In this document: positions 26,406 to 36,000 of the stretch, one piece after another | Layout of the letters: the number at the start of each line of letters is the position of its first letter | Numbering within the stretch: position 1 is the first letter of the stretch | Origin: Dromiciops gliroides | Lineage: Eukaryota > Chordata > Mammalia > Microbiotheria > Microbiotheriidae | DNA length: 64,000 bases | Direction: 5' to 3' | Assembly: GCF_019393635.1 (NCBI RefSeq) | Contig: NC_057864.1 | Coordinates: 482,352,117 to 482,416,116, forward strand | Notes under the pieces: model-generated | What the model saw: only the letters and a program-made list of their open reading frames with translations | Database searches by the model: none | Told to the model about the DNA's origin: nothing | Position numbers and translations under genes: made by a program

Positions 26406-28488
26406 GACTGGATGACTCCAACAGCAAAAAGAGGACATGATTGGGGGGGGCCTAGGTGGGGCCTCTCCTCATCTCTGTTCCCCCCGGGGAGGCTCCTCTG
26501 GGGCTTCCACTGTGTGGGCCATGGGCCACCCATGCTCAGCCAGCCCTGATCCGTGGCGAGAGCCTCGCATTTCAAGCTGGACCATCGAGGCCCGTGTCTG
26601 TCGTCCCTGTGGGCCTCGGGCTTTTATCTGCTAAATAAGGGGGTGGGCCACGTCCCCTCTTGGCTCATTCGTGGTCACTGGGGAGCTTTCCTTGGCCTTT
26701 CCACAGGCATCCCCCCTCTGCTCAGCCATGACGGCGCCCCCTCACAACACCGTGTCAGGAGCCTCCAGGCCTGCTCTGTCTCCTTGCCCAGACATGGTTC
26801 CCATCTGTAAAATTAGTGGGTTGCACTAGATGCGAGGCCTCTTGAGTGTGTCCTGTGGCCCCTGACATCCCTCTCCTACCTTCTTTGGTGTCCATCTTCT
26901 CTTGGGAGGGTTTCTTATGGTTTCACGAATCAGTTACCAGGCGCAGCTGCCCATGTAAGTAGGCTGTGGGTGCTACTGGCCAAGGTTCAGAGTGAGGCCA
27001 GGTGCAGACCTGGTGCTGGGACAAAGGGCTACTGTCCCTCTGGGGGCCACGGTCCTGGGATGAGCCTCGCCTGAGCTGGGCACCGGTGCAGGGCTTTCTA
27101 AGGCCCTCCCCCTTTGGACACCCACCCTCTCTTGTCCTTCCCTTGCTTGGTCACTCTCTCGATATGCTGGAGATAATCAGAGCAAATTATCAGTCCGTCC
27201 TCTGAATGAACACATCTGACTTGTATTGTTTGTCATTAATGATTTGGGGAATGATTTTATTTTTTTAATTCACAGAAAAGAGGTTGTCTATGTTCTACCA
27301 TTAATTTAATGGGTCCCGTTAGATGCAGTGTTTGACAGCACAGGCCAAAGCTTTTTGCTCGGTGACCACCCTTGGCAGCTGTGACGCTGCAAGAAAGGGA
27401 GTCCCTAGTGGCATCACTCAGGAAATTAGGCCCCTGGGCCCCAAGGCCTGGCGCGCTCTGGCTCAGCATGGCCGCACGCATGGATGTCGGCTTGCCACTT
27501 GCTGGGTCCCTGCACATCTGGGACAGTGGGGACCCCCCCCCCCGCCCCGTCTGTGCCAGGGATGTTTTCTGCATGTGTTCTGTTTCCCCCCCATGGAGTG
27601 TCAGCTCCTGGAGGGCAGGCAAGCAGGGGCTGTTGTGTGACCCGTGGCTGGCACCCAATAAACGCTTGCAGCCATGACTGGTGTGGAGCCGTGACTGGTG
27701 TGGAGCTGGGGCTGGGGCCTGACAGCACGAGGGGTGGGGGGGAGGCCTGGTGGTGAGTTCTTCTGTGTGGGGCCTGTTGTGAAGGCACGGGACGGGGCAG
27801 CCAGGTTTGGGCGCCCTGCTGGGAGGACCTGAGTACACAAAGCACTCAAGTGTGGCTGACTTAGCTACGACGGCGGCTTCTGTTTAGGTGGCACTGCCTC
27901 TTGGAAGTTCTTCCTGATGGGAATCAGGCAGCATTCCCAAAGGATCACTGATCACAGATACCTCCCCCCCCCCCCAAAAAAAAAGGCAATTTTAGGAAGA
28001 GACCAGGTTTGAAGCCAGACGGCCTGGGTCAAGCTCCAGCCTTTGGCCAGCGCTGAGCTCTGTGGGCCCATTTCTTGTCCAAAAGCATGCGCTTGAACCA
28101 GTGGTGAGAGGACAAGAAGAGGAGAGGCCTGCCTGGGGAAGACGCGTTTGCCCGGAGTAGGCAGGGAGTCAGACCGAGGCCAGCCAGTGACAGCCGCTGC
28201 CTGTGACTGTTCTGAACTTCAACACTCACCCTGATACAGCTGGGTCCTCACCACCCCCTGTGGAGCGGGCGCCTTATCAGACCCAGGGCAGCAGTGAGAA
28301 GGCCCAGACAGGCAGAGGTCCTGGAGCTTGCCCCAGCTTACTCAGCTCTGAAGTGGCTAAGGCTGGATTTGAAGTTGGGCCTCCTGATTGGGGGGTGTGG
28401 ACTTGGGATCAGACCAGACAGGCTCCAAGCACTTGTTTTATTCCATGTATTCTGGTTCTCATTGCTGTACAATACAAAAAGTGAGGTT

Positions 28489-28620
28489 GGGAACAGCGAG
28501 GTGGCACACTGGCCCTGGAGTCAGGATGGATCTGGGTTCAAATCTGACCTCAGACACTTGATATTAGCTGTGTGACCTTGGGGAAGTCAATTAAATCCCA
28601 TTTCCTCACCGCCCCCCCCC
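28489..28620 (+). mobile_element. WSINE1, shortened
   Basis: Forward copy missing the 'cagtggatagagcac' part and the 'cacttact' part; diverged. Confidence 0.8.
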
Positions 28621-29241
28621 ATAAGGTTGGCATCAGGACACCCCCCGGGGGAGCAGAGGAAGAGCAGGGTGAGAGGTGGTAGAGGAGGCAGATGAGGGAG
28701 TTAATTTAGGGGCTGGAATTGAAAGGAGCATAAGTATTGCTCCAAGGGGTCATAATGGAATGACTAAAATAATGGCAACTGAAATTGGGAATGTGATCTG
28801 ATCCCAGGCAGTTTGTACCCCACACCGGGCCTCTGACAGGCGTGCCACGGGGCAGCCAAGGTTCCCCAGGAGGTTGTGCCCCAGAGGGCTAGGCTGGGTC
28901 TTAGCTGTGTGGGTGGTACTGCCAGCCCTGGAGGCACCTGGGACATGACTGGGTATCTGCCTGTTCCCCAAAGAGCACAAATCCTTTCCTGCTGCTCCTG
29001 ACAATGGGCACCCCAAGTTCATTCTTGGGAGACCTTTACTACTTCACAGGTGGGGTGGGGGCAGTAGTGAGAGGGCAGGTACCCAGTTTGCACTGACTAG
29101 GGTTATGTGTTTAACTGGGCAACCAAGAATACATCTGTACTCAGTACAAATAATATATATGTCTTTGGTGGTAATGCTTCTCTGTAATTCACTGGAGGGC
29201 CTAGGTAATTTTGTGAACATTTCACATCAATTCATACCCCC

Positions 29242-29393
29242 CTTTTTTTTTTTTTTGCGGGGGCAATGGGGGTTAAGTGACTTGCCCAGGGTCACACAGC
29301 TAGTAAGTGTCAAGTGTCTGAGGCCAGATTTGAACTGAGGTCCTCCTGAATCCAGGGCCGGTGCTTTACCCACTGCGCCACCTAGCAGCACCC
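29242..29393 (-). mobile_element. WSINE1 (first of tandem pair)
   Basis: Reverse copy, subfamily B (gggcaatgggggttaag, gaatccaggg). Confidence 0.92.
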
Positions 29394-29519
29394 CCTTTTT
29401 AAAATAAAGGCAGTTGGGGTTAAATGACTTGCCCAGGGTCACACAACAGGCTGGATTTGAACTCAGGTCATGCTGACCCCAGGGCTGATGCTCTATCCAC
29501 TGTGTCACCTAGCTGCCCC
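29394..29519 (-). mobile_element. WSINE1 (second of tandem pair)
   Basis: Reverse copy lacking the 'ctagtaagtgttaagtgtct' part. Flanks aattcataccccc / aattcattcccct enclose the pair. Confidence 0.85.
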
Positions 29520-30999
29520 AATTCATTCCCCTCTCATTAGAATATGAGCTCCTGGAAGCCAAGGTCCACATTTGCTTTGCCATTACCCCAGTGCTTAGCA
29601 CAATGTCTGGCACACAGGACACTTAAAGAGATGCCTGTTGCCCAAGTACTGGCAGAACTCGTGGGCAAGGATGTGCACGCCCCTGCAGAGTTAGTTCTCT
29701 GGAAGGACCACAGCTGACAGCCAAGTTTTTTGCAGCAGCCCTCGCTGCACATGTGGGGTTCAAAATGAGAGACGGTAGGGCAGGTGATCTCTGGGGTGAC
29801 CCCGACTAATGCCCGATGAGTTAGGGCCAACCGAAGACCTCAGGCAGGCGGTCCTCAGTCCTCGGGAGGGCTCACAAAATTAAAAGGATGACCTTGGAAT
29901 AGAAGACCAGGAAGCAAGTCTAGGGGAGTATTGCTTGACAGTGGGACAAGTTCCTGATTAACCCTGTTCTGTCCTGGGCCGCTCAGGACTTGTGAATGTA
30001 GGAAGGGAAGACCAATGGTGATTTGGGAGACAGGAAAAGAATGAGTGAATTCTAGATCCCCAAAGAGGCGCCAGCCAGGGACGACCCCTCCAGGGAGATG
30101 ACACTTGTGACCTTGAAAAGCCAAGTCAACAGCCCCATCCCTGGGGTCAGCCTGGGCTTCAGCTGGTCCACACAAGAGAATGGAGATGACTACATCTGCA
30201 CCTGCTGCTGAAATGAAAATTCTTTAAAAAAAAATCCAACTCGGAACACAGGGAAATTTGGTGCAGTTGCTGCTTTTGACAGCTCGCTCATTTTAATTTT
30301 GTCACAGGCCCTCCCATCCCGTGACATAAAGACAAGGGGCATAAGCGTATAAAATAAAACCGAGACCTTCATTCCCCAGGGGCTGGGCTGTTGGCCTGCA
30401 AGGGCCAGGCTACACTCCGGAGGACCCTTCCGACGGTGGCATTCTGAGTCTAAGGGGGGGCCCCAGACCACTGGCTGGGTCCTATGCAACCTTATCAGTT
30501 TTAGGGTAGGTGGGAAAATAACGGAGGGGTGGGGGATGACGAAGCCCAGACTCTCCTTCCATTTAGAAGCAGGAGTTTTGAGCTTTGCCAGGCAGGGCAT
30601 CCTGACACCAGGCCCAGGCCTCACGTGGCCACACCCAGGCTGGGTGGGAGACTGGGTCGTTTGCCCCCTGCCCCCCCTCCCCCCGGTTATCTAAGAGGTA
30701 AGGAAGTTAGTGTGTATCTGGGGTTGGGAGGGAAGATAGGAGTTTTATTGCCATTTCTTATTGCCATTGCAAGAGCTTGTTGGGGGGGGGGGGGGTCTGA
30801 TGTGGCATCTGTCTGAGTAGCCTAAGGTTGGCAGGGCAGGCCTCTCCTGGCAACGGTGAGAGGCTGGGGGTGTTTTCTTCTAAAGGCCACTAGAGGAGGC
30901 TTTGCAAGGCCAGGCCAGACCCGGAGGCAGGAGCAGGAGATTGTTCTAGGCATCAGACCAGCCACACTCCCAAGGATCAATCAGGGACAGCTCCCCTCG

Positions 31000-31330
31000 G
31001 CTTCTGTTTCTTTTGTTCCTTTATAAAGTCACACAGTTCACTGTCAGCAATAAATACGCAACCATCGTGTTCCACTGTAAACCAAGCCTTCTGATCGACA
31101 GAAACATGATCGTGACAACGGTAATGACGACAAAATAACAAAACAATAATGATAAAAATGCCATAACTTAAGATCTTTCGTGTAGGCCAGCTACAGAAAT
31201 TTTATAAAATGGAATAATTTAGCTTGTACAATACTGCTCTACGGAGAAGGAAACCCATTGTTCCTTGATCCTATCTAAGGGCTATTAATTATAGCCACAA
31301 AATTAAAATCAATGTCTCAACATTATGTGT
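31000..31330. other. AT-rich non-repetitive block
   Basis: No known element, no exon; interior of the presumed MAP3K13 3' UTR. Composition differs sharply from the GC-rich flanks. Confidence 0.4.
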
Positions 31331-31449
31331 AAACAAACAGATAGACCCAATGAGTAAAGGAAACTGGCCCAAAGTCACCTCCTGCCCTGGGTCCTAAACT
31401 GGTGTAGCCAGCGAGACCCACAGGAGGGATGTGTGTGCCCATGTGTACA

Positions 31450-31454
<5 letters not shown>

Positions 31455-31520
<66 letters not shown>
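31455..31520 (+). repeat. (GT)n microsatellite
   Basis: Perfect dinucleotide run of about 33 units. Confidence 0.98.
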
Positions 31521-31522
<2 letters not shown>

Positions 31523-31680
31523 GAGGGGGTGGGAGGGAATGACGCTGCTTTGATCTGGAACCATCTTTATGCCTTGATATATAAAGGCAGGGTGCTGCCA
31601 AACACCTCACTTTTCTAGTCCTGGGGGATGGGAGGAAAGAAAGGGAGTGTGGGGGAAGGGAGATGGGGGGTGGGGTGGGG

Positions 31681-31684
<4 letters not shown>

Positions 31685-31752
<68 letters not shown>
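31685..31752 (+). repeat. (GA)n microsatellite
   Basis: Perfect dinucleotide run of about 34 units, preceded by G-rich purine sequence from 31620. Confidence 0.98.
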
Positions 31753-31754
<2 letters not shown>

Positions 31755-32722
31755 CAGAGTTGGGCCAGGGGTAAGACCCAGGTTAACACTGGTCTGCCCT
31801 GAAGTTAGTGTCTTCTTCCCTTTTCAGCCCAAGCATTAGGAAGTGCCCCTGGAAGGGGTTCCCAAACCGGGCCTGGAGGTGGGTGGGCTTCCACCTTGAC
31901 AGGTCAGGAGGGATCCTCTCCAGGCCTAGCACTTTGCATGATGGTTCTCTGACCAAGGATAATACATTTACAATCACATTCTGTTTCAGGGTTTGGGGGG
32001 TTGGGAGGATGTAGAATGGGGAATCTCATGTCAGCTGCTTGATTTCCCATGTTGTCTGGCTCTTGTAGACTAACGCCTGACCTGGTGGGTATCGGAGGCT
32101 CTCTAAATAGTAAAGAATTAATAAATATAAACTGAAGGGACGGGGTTTGGAATGGCTATTGGAAAGCTGAGTTGGCGTCCTGGAATCGTTAACCTCAGCC
32201 CCAGGTGCCCCTGCTCCCTTCCTGGGCAAAGTGGGCAGGAGATGGAGGAGAGCCAAGCTGCAAACGGGCCCTCCTGAGCTGTGCGAGAGGTCAGCGCCTG
32301 TCCAGGTCCCACTGGGGGTGGCCGGTGAGCTCACAGGACCACTGGCTGAGGACCACACAGCCCGGATGCTGCTTCAAATCAAATCCAATCAGCCTCCCCT
32401 GACACAGGAGAAGCCCCACTCCAAGGAAGTGTCTTGGCCTCCCTTAAGAGCCCTGGGCCCCTCCTCCTGCCAGGCGCTCAGCTGGGGGGAATCTGTTTGC
32501 AAACAACGTGATATTGCTGGATTTTCTTTTCTGCTCCCTGCTTTTTTCAGTGGGATTTTGCTCTGCCTTTTCCATCATTGCTAAGGCCCAAGAGCCTGGT
32601 CCCCTATTCAGTCAGCAGCACTGACTCCGGGCCCCATAAACTCCAGGGACGTTGCTCCTAAATTTTTTTTCCTTCTTAAATTTTTTTTTGCAACAAATTA
32701 TTGTGTCTCTATGTATATATAA

Positions 32723-32730
32723 TATATACA
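32723..32730 (-). promoter_or_regulatory. MAP3K13: Pumilio-type element in MAP3K13 3' UTR
   Basis: The minus strand reads TGTATATA, matching the PUF-protein consensus UGUANAUA, about 214 bases after the stop and inside an AT-rich palindrome. Function is not shown. Confidence 0.4.
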
Positions 32731-32943
32731 TACACCATATATAGTTCACTCTTTACAGTACAAAGTGTTAAAATGTCAAACAAAAATAAATATTCGTGTT
32801 ACAGTAGCTTGAGTCACTAAGAGATCCCTGCTATTCACTTCATTTGGACACCAGCGCCCCCAGGACGGGGCGGCCGCTCTCGTGTCCCCGTTATTGCCGA
32901 TCGATCGCCTTGGGGAGCCTGGGCCGAGGAGACCTGCCCGTCA

Positions 32944-33045
32944 TTACCACGTGGCCGAACAGTAGTGCTTGTTGGTCCGGACCGTGGCATCCGAGCATTC
33001 CCCGTCCGATGAGTCGCAGTCGGATTCCGCCAACTGCCCAGGATT
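32944..33045 (-). CDS. MAP3K13: MAP3K13 last coding exon and stop
   Basis: The acceptor is ttccacag. It encodes [20 protein letters not shown] then [13 protein letters not shown] and TAA at 32944-32946. The final residues match human except Cys for Ser in HYSSATW. Confidence 0.96.
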   Translation of the reverse strand, partial: NPGQLAESDCDSSDGECSDATVRTNKHYCSATW

Positions 33046-36000
33046 CTGTGGAACCAAGGACCAAAAGAGACCTCAGAGGGGTTGGGGCCTGGACGGGGCC
33101 CCTCCCGCACCAGCCGTCGGAGGGGGCCGGTGACAAAGGGGAGGAGCCTCCCCCGCCCAGCACACCCGGCGAGGGGGGCAGGGGAGAAGGGGGAGCGGGC
33201 GGCGCACCCACCTCGTAGCCATGCTCCTCCGCACAGAGCTTGCCCAGCGACATCTGCGTCTTCACCCTGCGCACGGCGCACTCCTTGTCCGACAGCCCGT
33301 CGGACTGCGTGGAGATCTCGATGGGGATCTCGGGGGTCTGGGACAGCAGGTCCTCCAGCTTCTCGGCCAGCCGCTCCTCGGCCAGCCGCGCCTCCAGCCG
33401 GCGGCCCCGCTCGTCCGGGCTGTTGGAGTGGTCGCTGGTGTTCCCCTCCTCGCCGTCCGACACCGAGAAGTTTTCTGAGCTGAAGGTCGAGTAGGACTGG
33501 CAGCTGCTGATACAGCGGTGGGGCCTGGAACAGCCGAGTCCCATCAGGCTCAGAGCCAGAGCCCGCCCCTCCCCTGCCCTCCCCGCCCCACTTCAGCGCC
33601 GGGGCGGCGTCCAAATCCTGGCTCCCCAGGGCCGAGCCACGGGCAGGTCCCCCACCTTTCCAAGCCTCAGTTTTCCCCTCCGTACAATGGCCGATGATGC
33701 CTCTACTCCCTAACCCACCGTCTTGTGGAGAGCAAAGCTCTGTAAGAATGGCCTCAGCCCAGTAAAAGTCACCTGAGACAGGTGTCAGGAGGCCTCAGGG
33801 GGCGAGGATCCCCGGGGGAGTGGGCAGGGCTAGGCCCAGGTGCTGCTTCCCAGATCCCCAGGCTTTTGTCGGGGCAGATAAGGGTCTGTCTGGACCCTCT
33901 CACAACACTATTCACCTTGGGGGGGGGGTCCCCGAAGGGGACGGTCTCTTTTTTGGTTATGGAAGAAGGAAATGGAGTCACCCTAAGCCAGTTCCCAACC
34001 AGAGGACAATGAGTAGAAAAAGAGGAATACCCTTTGGTGCAAACAGCAGTGGAACTAGCATCTGAGGCCCTGCCAGCCATTAACTACTCACACGGTGGCC
34101 CTCTCTGTGACATGGGGCCCCTCCGGCTCTAAATCGGTGACCCCAGGATTTCGGGATGCAGGTTCCCATGGGAGAAGGCCCATGAATGTCATCGGCAAAC
34201 TTGTTTTGCACAGGGTGGGGCTTAATGGGCATCGACCAGAGGAAATGAGATTGGTGCCGATGGGGCAGCCCTTCTGGAGGACTCTGAAGAGAGTGCCCAC
34301 TTTGGTTTATAGAGTCTTGTAAAAAGGAGAAAACAGTTCACCAACTTGCCCCACTTCAAAAGCCCCAAGTGGCTGCCTTCTCCTCCAGCAGTGCCCCCTT
34401 ATCAGAAACCGTCCTTCCAGTCCAAGCCGCTGTCGTCCTCGGAGCTTATCAAAGGCCTGCTGAGCGCACCCGCTGTGCTGGGTGCCAGGGTTATAGACAA
34501 AGAACGGGAACCAGCCCCGAACTCTAGAAATCCACCTTCCTCTGGGACGTTTGGGCAGAAATAAGCTTCTACCTAAGAGCAGGAGGTGGGGACAAGCAGC
34601 CGCAGCCCAGGGGAGGCTTCCCAGAGGAGCCAGGGCTTGAGCTGAGCTTGGAGGAACCTTCTGGGGAGGCAGCAGCTTCTAAGGGGGCAGAGCATTGTTG
34701 GGGGTATGGCGGCAGCCTGCAAGTGCTATGCTCCTTCTCATCCTAACAAGGCTAGCACAGGACAGAAAGGCATTTTATCTACTAATAATTTTCTTAAGAC
34801 TTAATAACCAATGGGGGCAGCTGGGTGGCGCAGTGGATAAAGCACCAGGCCTGGATTCAGGAGGACCTGAGTTCAAATCTGGCCTCAGACACTTGACACT
34901 TAATAGCTATGTGACCCTGGGCAAGTCATTTAACCCTCATTGCCCCCCCCCAAAAGACTTAATAACCAAAAAATAACCCCCAAAATGAATGGTAAAAAAA
35001 GGTCTTTATATGTAATTTGAAAAAATAAAATGTATTAAAAAAGATTTAATAACCAAGGCATAGAGAATCACCACAGAGCCCAGGGAGGGACTGAAACCGT
35101 CCATGGGACGTCATGGCACCAGAGGATTCCAGACTGGAGAGTTGGGAAGGACCTTGGCAGGGTCCACCTAGGGCAGAATTCTGCTCTGCAATATTCTCGA
35201 CAAGTCATGGTCTATGGGAATACTTCCTGTGCCAGGGAGCTCACTCCCTCCAGTCCAGTTTTTGGACCCACAGTCAGCACAAAGCTCTTGCCAGAATCCG
35301 TCTCCTTCTGCCCACCCACCCATTAAATCTGCCTGGTGGGGTGTTCTGGCTGCCCTAGCCCAGGAGGATCCTTGGGCCACCCCGTAAGGGCCTGAGTGTG
35401 TAGCATTTTACCTCTGCCTTCGGGGAAACTCAACTTCACTATCGACTTCTCCTTCTTCTTCCGAAGAGTCGTCTCCACTCTGAGAGGGACAAGGAGAGGG
35501 AGTCTTAGAAACCTTCACAGAAAAGATGTCATCATTGGGATCCTGGCAGTGGGGCTGTCAGGGGACTCAGAGGAGGAAGCTGAGGCTGCCTTCCTTCCTC
35601 CCAACAGTCATGACCCTGCCATGGATTTGAACCCATGGCCTCTGACCCCAAGCAGGGTCATTGGACTGTCTGAGCATTTAACAAGGGCCATCACCTCCCA
35701 TGACACCAGGCCCCATGCAGCACCAATCCAAAGAGATCGGTCAAGCTGAGCTCCCTGGGCTCCGCACCCCATCCCCTTGAGTGGAAGAGCTGACACCTTC
35801 CTTCCCCCTTCACTATTATCTTCTAAAAAAATAGGAGAGAATTTCTCTTTGGGAAAACACAGCCCGAAAGCATTACGGGCCCTGATCCATGTCTAGGTGA
35901 AAAATAGAGGGATCACTGGGAGGCATCATCTTTCAAGTACCGATCCCCGAGTGCGCTCTTCATTCAATGCTAAGGACAGACGGGCAGCTGGCAGTGAGTT

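Larger units (their letters stand above)
26406..30743. other. Tail-to-tail spacer after TMEM41A
   Basis: TMEM41A 3' UTR must lie at the left; its poly(A) site is not certain. AATAAA at 27657-27662 sits in an L2/MIR-like tail (gctggcacccaataaacgc). Three WSINE1 are listed separately. 29540-29640 is another old tail. The remainder is unique. Confidence 0.5.
30744..32943 (-). other. MAP3K13: Probable 3' UTR of MAP3K13
   Basis: Sequence after the stop is partly AT-rich, lacks WSINE1 and has no splice structure. A minus-strand AATAAA at 30749-30744 is the first clear poly(A) signal, implying a UTR of about 2.2 kb. A further ATTAAA lies at 30297-30292. The UTR would contain the GT and GA microsatellites and the AT-rich block at 31000-31330. 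The extent is inference. Confidence 0.45.

Noticed and set aside
27657-27662. AATAAA as the definite TMEM41A poly(A) site
   Set aside because: It sits in a MIR/L2-like tail that carries this hexamer by descent; not enough support.
27257-27838. 193-codon minus-strand frame downstream of TMEM41A
   Set aside because: Pro/Ser/His-rich translation typical of GC-rich noncoding DNA. It overlaps an old repeat tail.
31455-31752. CRISPR-like or satellite array
   Set aside because: Simple dinucleotide microsatellites without spacers.
32835-33614. 259-codon and plus-strand frames over the MAP3K13 3' exons
   Set aside because: Alternative frames of real CpG-rich coding exons.
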